Made by a program: the position numbers and the translations under genes. From Nonomuraea turkmeniaca (GTDB lineage: Bacteria; Actinomycetota; Actinomycetes; Streptosporangiales; Streptosporangiaceae): DNA of 64,000 bases. Positions 45,796 to 54,302 of this stretch are shown here, in pieces. The DNA lies in assembly GCF_005889735.1 (NCBI RefSeq), contig NZ_VCKY01000020.1, positions 1 to 64,000 on the forward strand, given 5' to 3'. How positions within the stretch are numbered: position 1 is the first letter of the stretch; every line of letters starts with the position of its first letter. The notes below the pieces were generated by a model. It saw nothing but the letters and a program-made list of their open reading frames with translations. It had not been told where the DNA came from and did no database searches.

Positions 45796-46665
45796 TCACG
45801 GGTGGGGCAGCACCACGTCCTCGTAGCGGGCCTTCATCGTGGCCACGACCTCGTCTGGGTCGGCGGCCCAGATGTCAGCGTTGAAGATCTCCACCTCGAC
45901 GTCGCCGGCGTACCCGGCGTCCAGGACCGCCTGCGTGATCGGCCTGAAGTCGATCACGCCGTCGCCCATCATGCCCCGGCCGAGCAGCACGTCCTCCGGC
46001 AGCGGGTGCAGGTAATCGCACACCTGGTAGGACGCGATCCGGCTCCCGGCTCGCGCGATGTCCTCGAACAACCTCGGGTCCCACCACACGTGGAACGTGT
46101 CGACGACCACGCCGACCTGCTCCTCCGGGTACGCCAAGGCCAGGTCGAGCGCCTGGCCCAGCGTGCACAGGACCGCCCGGTCCGGGCAGTAGATCGGGTG
46201 CAGCGGCTCCAAGGCCAGCTTGACGCCCCGCTCGCCGGCGTACGGCGCCAGCTCGGCCAGCGCCTCGGCCACCCGCTCCCGCGCCCCGGCCACATCCCGC
46301 GAGAAGCCCTTGCCCAGCGGCTCGCCGGGCTTGACCCCCGGCAGGCCGCCGACCACCAGCACCAGGCAGGCCGCGCCCAGCTCGGCCGCCTCGTCGATGG
46401 CCCGCCGGTTCTCCTCCAGGGCGTCGGCGAAGGCCTGACGCCCCTCCTCGCCGGGCAGCCCGCCCGCGGTGAGGAAGCCGCCGCGGCACAGCGACGACAC
46501 CCGCAGGCCGGCGTCGCGCACCAGCTTGGCGCTCTGCGCGAGCCCCTGCTCGGCCACCTTCTCCCGCCACAGCCCGATCGCCTCCAGGCCGTGCCGTACG
46601 GAGCCGTCCACGGCCTCCGGCAGCGACCAGTGCCGGGTCGTCCACTGGTTCAGCGAGAGGGTCAT
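45796..46665 (-). CDS. sugar phosphate isomerase/epimerase
   Basis: 289 residues, xylose-isomerase-like TIM barrel. It opens MTLSLNQWTTRHWSLPEAVD. KLALEPLHPIYCP, VGVVVDTFHVWWDP, SYQVCDYLHPLPED and DVEVEIFNADIWAADP carry the metal-ligand Glu, Asp, His and Glu positions. ATGA overlap with the upstream DUF993 gene shows co-translation. It is the last gene of the operon behind the palindrome at 49.0 kb. Together with the Gfo/Idh enzyme it fits oxidation/isomerisation of a sugar or cyclitol; no substrate is proven. Confidence 0.88.
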   Translation of the reverse strand: MTLSLNQWTTRHWSLPEAVDGSVRHGLEAIGLWREKVAEQGLAQSAKLVRDAGLRVSSLCRGGFLTAGGLPGEEGRQAFADALEENRRAIDEAAELGAACLVLVVGGLPGVKPGEPLGKGFSRDVAGARERVAEALAELAPYAGERGVKLALEPLHPIYCPDRAVLCTLGQALDLALAYPEEQVGVVVDTFHVWWDPRLFEDIARAGSRIASYQVCDYLHPLPEDVLLGRGMMGDGVIDFRPITQAVLDAGYAGDVEVEIFNADIWAADPDEVVATMKARYEDVVLPHP

Positions 46666-47825
46666 AGCCCGTTCACCGCCAGCAGCGCCTTCATGCGGTG
46701 CACGGCCAGCTCCTGGTCGGCCAGCAGCCCCGCCTGGTCGGCCAGGCGGAACACCTCCGACAGGTGCAGCAGCGAGCGGGCCGACTGGGCGGCGTTCACC
46801 ATGGCGAACGCGTCCTGGTGACCGTTCAGCCAGGCCAGGAAGACGATGCCGGTCTTGTAGTGGTACGTGGGCGTCTCGAAGATCTTCCGTGACAGCGGGA
46901 CCGTCGGGTCCAGGATCTCGTCGTACGCGGCCAGCAGCCGCTCACGGCCGGCCTCGTCGCAGGCCGCCTCGGCGGCGTCCAGCACCTGGAGCGCGGCCGC
47001 GGCCGCCGGGGCGATCGCGTCGAAGATGCCGAGCAACGCGTGCGAGCCGGACTTGATCAGCGACGGGTAGTTGAAGTCGTCGCCCGTGTAGAGCTTGACG
47101 CCCTCGGGGAGCGCGGCACGCAGGCGCACCTCGTGCTCCTCGTCCAGCAGCGACACCTTCACGCCGTCCACCATCGAGGCGTGGGCGTGGATCAGCTCCA
47201 GGAACGACTCGGTCGCCGCGTCCACGTCACGCGAGCCCCAGTAGCCGGCCAGCTGCGGGTCGAACATCTCGCCCAGCCAGTGCAGGATCACCGGACGGTC
47301 GGCCAGGCCGAAGAGCTTGCCGTACACCTGGTGGTAGTCCTGCGGTCCCGCGGCCACCCTGGCGAGCTGGCGGGAGGCCATGATGATCACGCCGGCGCCG
47401 GCCGACTGGACGGTCTCCAGCTGCTCGGCGTACGCGGCGGTGATGGTGTGCAGATCGGCGGCGTCGGGCGCGTGGTCGGTGCCCGCGCCGCAGGCCACCA
47501 GCGTCGCCGGGTCACCGAACGAGCGGGCCTCCGCGGCGCTGCGCCGGATGAGCTCCCTGGTCGCCGCCCAGTCCAGGCCCATGTTGCGCTGCGCGGTGTC
47601 CATCGCGTCGGCGACGCGCAGGCCGTGCGACCACAGATGGCGGCGGAAGCGCAGGGTGGCGTCCCAGTCCACGGCCGCGGGGGAGCCGGGCGTGTTGTCG
47701 CCGAGCGGGTCGGCCACCACGTGGGCGGCCGCGTACACGATGCGGCTCGTCGCCGGCGTCGCCGACACCGGCCAGACCGTCGGCTCGGCGAGCGTGTACG
47801 CGCCGGAGCCTGGCAGGTCGATCAT
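46662..47825 (-). CDS. DUF993 dihydrodipicolinate-synthase-like (aldolase superfamily) protein
   Basis: 387 residues. MIDLPGSGAYTLAEPTVWP, followed by YAAAHVVADPLGDNTPG and LRFRRHLWSHGLRVADAMDT, then DGVKVSLLDEEHEVRLR and LYTGDDFNYPSLIKSG, matches the DUF993 family of class I aldolase-like TIM barrels. The lysine in DGVKVSLLD is in the place of the Schiff-base lysine of dihydrodipicolinate synthases. Its reaction is unknown; aldol cleavage of a keto-sugar acid is an inference. The ATG overlaps the stop of the Gfo/Idh gene by one base (TGATG); GTG 47828 is an alternative. Confidence 0.85.
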   Translation of the reverse strand: MIDLPGSGAYTLAEPTVWPVSATPATSRIVYAAAHVVADPLGDNTPGSPAAVDWDATLRFRRHLWSHGLRVADAMDTAQRNMGLDWAATRELIRRSAAEARSFGDPATLVACGAGTDHAPDAADLHTITAAYAEQLETVQSAGAGVIIMASRQLARVAAGPQDYHQVYGKLFGLADRPVILHWLGEMFDPQLAGYWGSRDVDAATESFLELIHAHASMVDGVKVSLLDEEHEVRLRAALPEGVKLYTGDDFNYPSLIKSGSHALLGIFDAIAPAAAAALQVLDAAEAACDEAGRERLLAAYDEILDPTVPLSRKIFETPTYHYKTGIVFLAWLNGHQDAFAMVNAAQSARSLLHLSEVFRLADQAGLLADQELAVHRMKALLAVNGL

Positions 47826-48970
47826 CACAGCTGCGGCACCTCGATCCTGCGGCCCTCGGTGTTCGAACGCAGGCCCAGCTCGGCGAGCTGCACGCCGCGC
47901 GCGCCCGAGGCGAAGTCGTTCGGGAACGGGGCGTCCTCCACCACGTGCTTCACGAACGCCTCCCACTGGATCTTGAACCCGTTGTCGAACTCGGCGTTGT
48001 CCGGCATCTCCTGCCAGCCGTCGCGGAAGCGCGCCGTGACCGGCAGGTCCGGGTTCCAGACCGGCTTGGGCGTGGCCGAGCGGTGCTGCACGCGGCAGTT
48101 GCGCAGGCCCGCCACGGCGCTGCCGTGCGTGCCGTCCACCTGGAACTCGACCAGCTCGTCCCGGTTCACGCGGACGGTCCAGGAGGAGTTGATCTGAGCG
48201 ACGATGCCGCCTTCGAGCTCGAAAATGCCGTACGCGGCGTCGTCCGCGGTGGCCTGGTAGGTGTTGCCCTGCTCGTCCACACGCGCCGGGATGTGCGTCA
48301 CGGCGCGGGCGTAGACCGACTCGATCCGGCCGAACAGGTTCTCCATCACGTAGTGCCAGTGCGGGAACATGTCGAGCACGATGCCGCCGCCGTCCTCGGC
48401 CCGGTAGTTCCACGAGGGGCGCTGCGCCTCCTGCCAGTCGCCCTCGAACACCCAGTAGCCGAACTCGCCGCGCACCGACAGGATGCGGCCGAAGAAGCCG
48501 CCGTCGATCAGCCTCTTCAGCTTGAGCAGGCCGGGCAGGAACAGCTTGTCCTGGACCACGCCGTTCTTGACGCCCTTGGCGGTGGCGGCCTCGGCCAGCG
48601 CGACCGCCTCCTGGGTGGACTCGGCGGTCGGCTTCTCGGCGTAGATGTGCTTGCCGGCCTCGATGGCCTTCAGCACGGCCTTCACCCGGGCGCTGGTGAC
48701 CTGGGCGTCGAAGTAGATCACATTGTCGTCGTCGGCGAGGGCCGCGTCGAGGTCAGTGGTGAAATCCGAAAGTCCGTGCTTCGATGCGATATCTGCCAAT
48801 TTGTCGGCGTTTCTGCCGACCAGCACCGGCTTGAGCTTCACCCGGCTGCCGTCCGAGAGCGTCACACCGCCCTGCTCGTTGATCGCCAGGACGGACCGGA
48901 CCAAATGCTGGCGGTAGCCCATCCGTCCGGTGACGCCGTTCATGACGACGCCGATGGTGCGCACGCTCAT
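47825..48970 (-). CDS. Gfo/Idh/MocA-family oxidoreductase
   Basis: 381 residues. The NAD(P)-binding domain starts IGVVMNGVTGRMGYRQHLVR, AGKHIYAEKPTAES holds the EKP signature, and SWNYRAEDGGGIVLDMFPHW contains the catalytic region with conserved Asp and His. Members oxidise sugars, inositols or their derivatives. First gene of a three-gene operon. ATG 48970 (MSVRTIGVV, AAGGGATC before it) is chosen; the frame is open for 66 more codons upstream, but that stretch contains the operator palindrome and starts with a low-complexity MAKKGKKK sequence, so it is not part of this protein. Confidence 0.88.
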   Translation of the reverse strand: MSVRTIGVVMNGVTGRMGYRQHLVRSVLAINEQGGVTLSDGSRVKLKPVLVGRNADKLADIASKHGLSDFTTDLDAALADDDNVIYFDAQVTSARVKAVLKAIEAGKHIYAEKPTAESTQEAVALAEAATAKGVKNGVVQDKLFLPGLLKLKRLIDGGFFGRILSVRGEFGYWVFEGDWQEAQRPSWNYRAEDGGGIVLDMFPHWHYVMENLFGRIESVYARAVTHIPARVDEQGNTYQATADDAAYGIFELEGGIVAQINSSWTVRVNRDELVEFQVDGTHGSAVAGLRNCRVQHRSATPKPVWNPDLPVTARFRDGWQEMPDNAEFDNGFKIQWEAFVKHVVEDAPFPNDFASGARGVQLAELGLRSNTEGRRIEVPQL

Positions 48971-48998
48971 TGAGGATCCCTTCAGGTCAAACAGGTGC

Positions 48999-49012
48999 GG
49001 AAAGCGCTTTCC
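48999..49012. promoter_or_regulatory. perfect LacI-type palindrome before the Gfo/Idh operon
   Basis: GGAAAGCGCTTTCC is an exact 14-bp palindrome 29 bases before the Gfo/Idh start. It matches the site before the LacI gene (39766) in 13 of 14 positions. Confidence 0.85.
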
Positions 49013-49193
49013 CGAACCGTACGGCCGTCCCGCCGGGGGCGTCAAGTAGGCCTTGGTCACAGCGTACGGAGCGGACCGCTTCCCAAGCATCGTGCCCCGC
49101 CGCACGGCGCCCTTCCAGCCGCCGGTCGACTCGCGGGCGACCTGCTTCTTCTTGCCCTTCTTCGCCATCCGCCCGATCAGGTACGCGACACGT

Positions 49194-49227
49194 GCGGGCT
49201 GCGCGTCCTGCGCGACGCGCAGCCCGC
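49194..49227 (-). terminator. perfect 14-bp hairpin
   Basis: GCGGGCTGCGCGTC (49194-49207) pairs with GACGCGCAGCCCGC (49214-49227) around a 6-base loop. It may end transcription coming from the RNase D gene toward the Gfo/Idh operon; no T-run follows. Confidence 0.55.
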
Positions 49228-49392
49228 TGCGCTGGGCCTGGCCCCCGCCGCCGGGCGCGTACGGTTCCAGCAGAAGTCCTTCGGCGCGCCGGCCCCATGC
49301 CGCGCGAGGCCCACTGGCCCCACGGAGCCGGTCGACGTGTGCTCGCGTAACGGCGGGTGACTTGTGAAGGGTCAGAGGCCGTTTCCTGGAGG

Positions 49393-49542
49393 GCCCTGCT
49401 CATGGTCGCGCTCGCACGGGGCTCCGCTGGTCACGCAAGCTACCGCTCTCCGCCCCAGGCTCGCCGCGCCCTGCTCATGGTCGCGCTCGCACGGGGCTCC
49501 GCTGGTCACGCAAGCTACCGCTCTCCGCCCCAGGCTCGCCGC
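49393..49542. repeat. exact 75-bp tandem duplication
   Basis: 49393-49467 is repeated base for base at 49468-49542. The unit length is a multiple of three, but no gene covers it. It lies 54 bases downstream of the RNase D stop codon. Confidence 0.9.
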
Positions 49543-49595
49543 TCCGGCAGCCGGAGTGCGGTGGGTGGCCGACCACGGCAACGCGTAACAGATGG

Positions 49596-50828
49596 TCATG
49601 AAAGGGGCTCGCCGCGGACCTCCAGGCGGGACAGGGCCTTGGCAAGGGGGTGGGCCGTGAGGGACAGCTGCCATTCGCGGGCGCCCAGTTCGCGCAGCCG
49701 CGCGGTGACCGTCTCGTCCGTGATCTCGTCCGGCGGCTCCCACGTCAGCCGCCGCACCGCGTCCGGCTGCAGCAGGTTCTCCGTCGGCATGTGGTGCTCG
49801 TCGGCCAGGGCGGCCACCACGGCGCGCGCCGCCGCCAGGCGTTTGGCGGCGGCCGGGTCGCGGTCGGCCCAGCGGTTGGGCGGCGGCGGACCGTCGCCGG
49901 GTGTGCTGGGCTGGGGGAGCTGGTTGTCGGGCAGGTTGCGGGCCCGGTTCACGGCGGCGAGCCAGTCGGTCATGTGGCGGCGCGCGCTGCGCCCGGTGAA
50001 AGCCGAAATTTCCGTCAAAGCCTTCTTGGTGCGCGGCCCTTCGAGCGCGGCCGTGATGATCGCCGCATCGGGCAGCACCCGGCCGGGCGCGAGGTCGGCC
50101 TCGCGGGCGAGCCGATCACGCATGGTCCACAACTCGCGCACGATGGCCAGCGCCCGCACGTTGCGTACCTTGTGAATGCCCGACGTACGCCGCCACGGGT
50201 CGGAGCGGGGCATCGGCGGCGGGGTGTCGAGCACGGCGGCGAACTCCTCGCGCGCCCACTCCAGCTTCCCGCTCTCCGTCAGCTCCCCGTGGAGCGCGTC
50301 CCGCAGCTCGACCAGCACCTCCACGTCGAGCGCCGCGTACCGCAGCCAATCCTCGGGCAGCGGCCTGGTCGACCAGTCGGCGGCCGAGTGGCCCTTCTCC
50401 AGCCGCAGCCCGAGCACGGTCTCGACCATGGTGCCGAGTCCCACTCGTTCGTAGCCGAGCAGCCGTCCCGCCAGCTCGGTGTCGAACATCTCGCGCGGCC
50501 GGAACCCCACCTCCAGCAGGCAGGGCAGGTCCTGCGAGGCGGCGTGCAGCACGATCTCGGCGTCGGCCACGGCCGCGTCGAGCGCGGCCAGGTCGGGGCA
50601 GCCGATCGGGTCGATCAACGCGGTCCCGGCACCGGCCCGGCGCAGCTGCACGAGGTAGGCGCGGTTGCCGTAGCGGTAGCCCGAGGCACGCTCGGCGTCG
50701 ACCGCCACCGGGCCGCTGCCCGAGGCGAACCGCTCCACGACCATGGCGAGGCCGGCCGCGTCCGCGATCACCGGCGGGATGCCCTCGCGCGGTTCGAGCA
50801 GGGGCTCGACGGTACGTTCTTCTGTCAT
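49596..50828 (-). CDS. rnd: ribonuclease D with HRDC domain
   Basis: 410 residues. The 3'-5' exonuclease domain (20-210) shows the DEDDy residues: VAVDAERASG, LHAASQDLPCLLEVG, MFDTELAGRLLGYERVG and LRYAALDVEVLVELRD. The HRDC RNA/DNA-binding domain follows at about 225-305 (VRNVRALAIVRELWTMRDRL). It trims structured RNAs such as tRNA precursors. The neighbour DUF3000 gene 45 bases upstream and hemE beyond it are a conserved actinobacterial grouping. Confidence 0.93.
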   Translation of the reverse strand: MTEERTVEPLLEPREGIPPVIADAAGLAMVVERFASGSGPVAVDAERASGYRYGNRAYLVQLRRAGAGTALIDPIGCPDLAALDAAVADAEIVLHAASQDLPCLLEVGFRPREMFDTELAGRLLGYERVGLGTMVETVLGLRLEKGHSAADWSTRPLPEDWLRYAALDVEVLVELRDALHGELTESGKLEWAREEFAAVLDTPPPMPRSDPWRRTSGIHKVRNVRALAIVRELWTMRDRLAREADLAPGRVLPDAAIITAALEGPRTKKALTEISAFTGRSARRHMTDWLAAVNRARNLPDNQLPQPSTPGDGPPPPNRWADRDPAAAKRLAAARAVVAALADEHHMPTENLLQPDAVRRLTWEPPDEITDETVTARLRELGAREWQLSLTAHPLAKALSRLEVRGEPLS

Positions 50829-50873
50829 GAGTTCACCGACCTCATGACGCGGGTGCTGTATTGACTGGTGCCC

Positions 50874-51470
50874 TCACTTCGTTCGGTCACTCTCCGGATC
50901 GTCACGTCGGCGGGGCAGCGCGGCCACGTCCGGCGGGAGCGGCGGGATCCCCGCCGCCAGGCACATGAGGTCGCACCAGGCGGCGACATGGCCGGAGAGA
51001 TCCTCCTGGGCGGGCGACCAGGACGCCCGCAGCTCGAGCTCGGTCGTGACCGGGTCTTCGGCTTTGTTGCCGAACCCCTCTGACACAGCTCTTGTCACGG
51101 TACCGCCAGCGGCGGAGTAGTCGGCTTGATGCGCGTCGAGCGCCTCGGTCAGCCAGCTCCACGCGACGGGCCCGAGCAGCGGGTCGGAGGTGATCTCCGG
51201 CTCCATGTCGGCCCGCACGTAGGCCACCAGCCGGAACGGGCCTTCCCAGCCGCGCTGCCCGTCGGGGTCGTACAGCAGGATCAGCCTGCCCACCGCGAGC
51301 TCGTCGTCATCGCGGTAGACCGACGCGCCGATCGCGGCCGAGTAGGGGGCCAGCCGCTGGGGCGCGGGCAGGTCCTCCAGCTCGATCTCCGGCCTGACCT
51401 CGGACAGCCGCAGGCTCTCCGCCGCGCGCGTGAACGCCGCGGGAGGCGGTGGCTGGTCACCGAGTGTCAT
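50874..51470 (-). CDS. DUF3000 protein
   Basis: 198 residues, soluble. RPEIELEDLPAPQRLAPYSA and GWEGPFRLVAYVRADMEPEI, then GPVAWSWLTEALDAH, are the conserved blocks of DUF3000, an actinobacterial family without known function. ATG 51470 gives MTLGDQPPPPAAFTRAAESL, matching the usual N-terminus; no ribosome-binding site is visible, so the mRNA may be leaderless. An in-frame ATG 51 bases upstream is possible. Probably co-transcribed with RNase D. Confidence 0.85.
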   Translation of the reverse strand: MTLGDQPPPPAAFTRAAESLRLSEVRPEIELEDLPAPQRLAPYSAAIGASVYRDDDELAVGRLILLYDPDGQRGWEGPFRLVAYVRADMEPEITSDPLLGPVAWSWLTEALDAHQADYSAAGGTVTRAVSEGFGNKAEDPVTTELELRASWSPAQEDLSGHVAAWCDLMCLAAGIPPLPPDVAALPRRRDDPESDRTK

Positions 51471-51530
51471 AGCCGAAGCGTAGGTCGAAGTCGGACGAAA
51501 GGGGACCACGGGGGTGCTCATCCTTGGTGA

Positions 51531-51740
51531 TCAAGCCGCTGCCGTAACGAGCCGGCGAACCGTTCTGATGGACTCGGCCGAGCCGAGCATGATCGCGTGG
51601 CCGCACTCGACGCAGGCCCAGTCCGGGCACTCTCCCGGTTCGTGTCCGTCGAAGCACGGCGGCTGCTCGAACAGTCGCTCACCAGCGCAGGAAACGCAGC
51701 GCTCACTGCGGCGCTCTGGGGAACTCCACAACGCGGTCAT
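51531..51740 (-). CDS. small cysteine-rich (zinc-binding) protein
   Basis: 69 residues. Three cysteine clusters, RCVSCAGER, EQPPCFDGHEPGECPDWACV and ECGHAI, look like a treble-clef or zinc-ribbon site, and the PPCxDGH...CPDWAC pattern recurs in small actinobacterial proteins of unknown role. ATG 51740 begins MTALWSSPERRSERC; the frame extends another 73 codons upstream without family resemblance. It is transcribed away from hemE, 61 bases from the DUF3000 start. Confidence 0.6.
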   Translation of the reverse strand: MTALWSSPERRSERCVSCAGERLFEQPPCFDGHEPGECPDWACVECGHAIMLGSAESIRTVRRLVTAAA

Positions 51741-52058
51741 CGCACCGGAGCCTTTCTTCGGGTCGTGGCTCCGACGTTGGCACGAGCCGCTGACAATTCC
51801 CCGCAACGCGCTCGGCGTGTCCCGAAAGTGGTCGCTGAATCGGTGCCGCGCGGTGGGTTGGCGAACATTTGACCCAGTCGAGACCGGCTCTCTGGTACGC
51901 CATGGGCCGTGTTCGACGCCTGTGCGATGCCGAGGCCGAGCAGACCGGTAAACCTTCATCCTGCTATCTGATCATGAATTGGGGCGTCCAATGCATATTT
52001 TTCCGACAGCTCGCTCACCGATGCGGGGACCGGCCCCCGCACATGGCACCCTTGTGGG
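51741..52058. other. divergent promoter region of hemE and the small cysteine-rich gene
   Basis: 318 bases with no gene recognised. A 7-bp hairpin, TGCGGGG (52022-52028) with CCCCGCA (52035-52041), lies 17 bases before the hemE start codon and an AT-richer patch at 51950-52015 (AATGCATATTTTTCCGACAG) is the likely promoter. Confidence 0.5.
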
Positions 52059-53087
52059 GTGAATCTCGCCGACTCAGCGTTCCTGCGTGCCTGCCGCCGC
52101 CAGCCCGTTCCGCACACCCCGGTCTGGTACATGCGCCAGGCCGGCCGGTCGCTGCCGGAATACCTGAAAGTGCGCGAGGGCGTGCCGATGCTCACCGCCT
52201 GCGCGACGCCGGACCTCATCGTCGAGATCACCATGCAGCCGGTCCGCCGGTACGCCGTGGACGCGGCCATCTACTTCAGCGACATCGTGGTGCCGCTCAA
52301 GGCCATCGGCGTCGACCTCGACATCAAGCCGGGCGTCGGGCCCGTGGTCGCCGACCCGATCCGCGACGCCAAGGGGCTCGAGGCGCTGCGCCCGCTGGAG
52401 CCCGACGACGAGCCGTTCGTCACCGAGTCCATCCGGGCGCTGACCGGCGAGCTGGGCGGCACGCCGCTGATCGGGTTCGCCGGGGCGCCGTTCACGCTCG
52501 GCTCCTACCTGATCGAGGGCGGCCCGTCCAAGAACCACGACCGGACCAAGGCCATGATGTACGGCGCCCCGGAGTTGTGGCACGAGCTGATGGAGCGGCT
52601 GTCCGGGATCGTGCTGGAGCACCTGCGCATCCAGATCGCGGCGGGCGCCTCGGCCGTGCAGCTCTTCGACTCCTGGGTGGGGGCGGTGGCGCCGGACGAC
52701 TACCGGGAGTTCATCCTGCCGCACACCCGGCGGATCTTCGAGGGCGTCGAGGGCGTCCCGCGCATCCACTTCGGCGTGGGCACCGGCGAGCTGCTCGGCG
52801 TGCTCGGGGAGGCCGGCGCCGACGTGGTGGGGGTCGACTGGCGGGTGCCGCTGGACGAGGCCGCCCGCCGGGTCGGGCCAGGCAAGGCGCTGCAGGGCAA
52901 CCTGGACCCCGCCATTCTTCTGGCGCCCTGGGAGGTCGTCGAGCGCAAGGCCCGCGAAGTGCTGCGGCGGGGGCGGGCGGCCGAAGGGCACGTGTTCAAC
53001 CTGGGGCACGGTGTGCTCCCCTCGACCGACCCCGACCAGCTCAAGCGCCTCACCGACCTGGTCCACGAGTTCACCCCCGACTCCTGA
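52059..53087 (+). CDS. hemE: uroporphyrinogen III decarboxylase
   Basis: 342 residues. [15 protein letters not shown] is the N-terminal signature with the substrate-binding arginines; [34 protein letters not shown] and [14 protein letters not shown] (histidine-containing) complete the active site. It decarboxylates uroporphyrinogen III to coproporphyrinogen III, the branch point of heme synthesis. GTG start at 52059. Together with hemG and hemQ downstream it supplies the coproporphyrin-dependent heme route, although a minus-strand lipoprotein gene lies between. Confidence 0.96.
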   Translation: MNLADSAFLRACRRQPVPHTPVWYMRQAGRSLPEYLKVREGVPMLTACATPDLIVEITMQPVRRYAVDAAIYFSDIVVPLKAIGVDLDIKPGVGPVVADPIRDAKGLEALRPLEPDDEPFVTESIRALTGELGGTPLIGFAGAPFTLGSYLIEGGPSKNHDRTKAMMYGAPELWHELMERLSGIVLEHLRIQIAAGASAVQLFDSWVGAVAPDDYREFILPHTRRIFEGVEGVPRIHFGVGTGELLGVLGEAGADVVGVDWRVPLDEAARRVGPGKALQGNLDPAILLAPWEVVERKAREVLRRGRAAEGHVFNLGHGVLPSTDPDQLKRLTDLVHEFTPDS

Positions 53088-53120
53088 CGCCTGGCCTCGG
53101 CCAGGCGGGTCCCCGGGTCC

Positions 53121-53190
53121 GGGTTGGGTCAGGCGGTTTCCGGGTCCGGGTCGCCGGGTTGGGTCAGGCGGTTTCCGGGCCCGGGTCGCC
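53121..53190. repeat. 35-bp tandem repeat spanning the DUF4349 stop codon
   Basis: 53121-53155 and 53156-53190 are two copies differing at one position. The stop codon of the DUF4349 gene (53164-53166) lies in the second copy, so the coding end has been duplicated into the spacer. Confidence 0.85.
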
Positions 53191-54120
53191 GGGGCGCGGG
53201 CCCGGCGGGGGCGTCGGGATCCGCGGGCGGCGGGCCCGGTCGCGGCGGACCAAGTAGACCAGCAGCGCCACCAGAGGCAGCGCGGCGATCGTCCACGGCA
53301 GCAACGCTCCCAGCACCGTGAGCACCACCTTCGTGAACGACACCAGCCCGTTCCACCCTGACTTGAGTCCTCCGAGGAACCCGGCAGGCTCCTCCTCCGG
53401 CTCCTCCACGACCGCGACCGGCCCGAACAGCTGAAGCGTCAGCGTGGCCATGGACACCTGGGCGGCCAGCTCCTTCTGCTGCGCCTGCAGCGACTCGAGG
53501 TCGGCCTCCCGGGTGGAGATCTCCCGCTCGACCTGCAGCACCTGCCCGATCGTGTCGGCCCGCTTCAGCAGCGAACGCAGCGACTCCAGCGCCTGCTCGG
53601 CCGACTTCAGCCGGCTGTTGACGTCGGCTATCCGCAACGTGACGTCCTGGGTGGTCTGGTTCATGGAGAGCTGTATGCCCAGGTCCTTGCCAAGCCGCTC
53701 CAGCACCCCGCCGTACCCGTTCGGCGGGATCTTGAACTCCAGCGTCGCCGAGTCCCGGGAGTCGTTGGCCGAGCTGCTCTCCTCCTTGGACAGGTACCCG
53801 CCGGCCGTGGTCACGATCTGCTTGGCCTGCGCGACGGCCGTGGCGACCTTCTTGACCCGCACGGACATGCTGCCGGTGTAGATGACCTGCCGATTCTGCT
53901 GGGTCACCTTGACGTTGGAGACGATGCCGTCTCCGCCGGTCTGCTGGGGCTTGGCCTGCTCCTGGACGGCCTGGTCCCGAACGGCGGTCTCGGGCTCGCT
54001 CAACGACGCGGGTGCAGGTGCCGCACCCGATTGCTCGGTCGCGAACCCGCCCCCGCAGCCCGTCAGGAGCAGGACGCCGCAGGCGGCCGATAACGCGATG
54101 CCGTACCGGATTCTTCTCAT
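53164..54120 (-). CDS. DUF4349 lipoprotein
   Basis: 318 residues. Signal peptide with lipobox LLLTGCGGG. The DUF4349 domain (about 75-240) has IYTGSMSVRVKKVATAVAQA, AGGYLSKEESS and a long coiled coil (DVNSRLKSAEQALESLRSLL, EREISTREADLESLQAQQ). It ends with a hydrophobic helix (VVLTVLGALLPWTIAALPLV) and a basic Pro-rich tail. Surface-exposed and membrane-tethered at both ends; function unknown. Located between convergent hemE and divergent hemG. Confidence 0.88.
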   Translation of the reverse strand: MRRIRYGIALSAACGVLLLTGCGGGFATEQSGAAPAPASLSEPETAVRDQAVQEQAKPQQTGGDGIVSNVKVTQQNRQVIYTGSMSVRVKKVATAVAQAKQIVTTAGGYLSKEESSSANDSRDSATLEFKIPPNGYGGVLERLGKDLGIQLSMNQTTQDVTLRIADVNSRLKSAEQALESLRSLLKRADTIGQVLQVEREISTREADLESLQAQQKELAAQVSMATLTLQLFGPVAVVEEPEEEPAGFLGGLKSGWNGLVSFTKVVLTVLGALLPWTIAALPLVALLVYLVRRDRARRPRIPTPPPGPRPGDPGPETA

Positions 54121-54196
54121 GCCTTTAAGACGGCGTGCGGATCACCCCGGTTTGAGAGCGGCAATCACGGTACGGTCACTGTCCGGCGCCTTGCTT

Positions 54197-54302
54197 ATGG
54201 CCTCACTCCGTTCGGCGGGCTCGGTCGCCCTATGCCGTCGCCTTCCCCCGCTCTGGTCGCTCCGCTCCCGCCGCTCCTCCAGACGACGGCGCTCCCTCGC
54301 CG
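54197..54302. repeat. dispersed ~100-bp repeat, copy A
   Basis: Starts ATGGCCTCACTCCGTTCGGC and matches, on the opposite strand, 61189-61279 over nearly its whole length with one gap, and in its two ends 58313-58375. The copy lies in the 269-base gap before hemG. Short GACGGCGCTCCCTCGCCGGG duplications follow (54285-54325). Confidence 0.7.

Larger units (their letters stand above)
48971..49595. other. 625-base intergenic region with operator, hairpin and tandem duplication
   Basis: Contains the LacI-type palindrome at 48999, an in-frame lysine-rich open stretch starting at 49168 on the minus strand (MAKKGKKKQVARESTGG), a perfect hairpin at 49194-49227, and a 75-bp exact tandem duplication at 49393-49542. 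No convincing gene apart from a possible small basic protein in the lysine-rich stretch, for which there is no clear ribosome-binding site. Confidence 0.6.

Noticed and set aside
49393-49542. CRISPR array
   Set aside because: Only two directly abutting 75-bp copies without spacers and no cas genes nearby.
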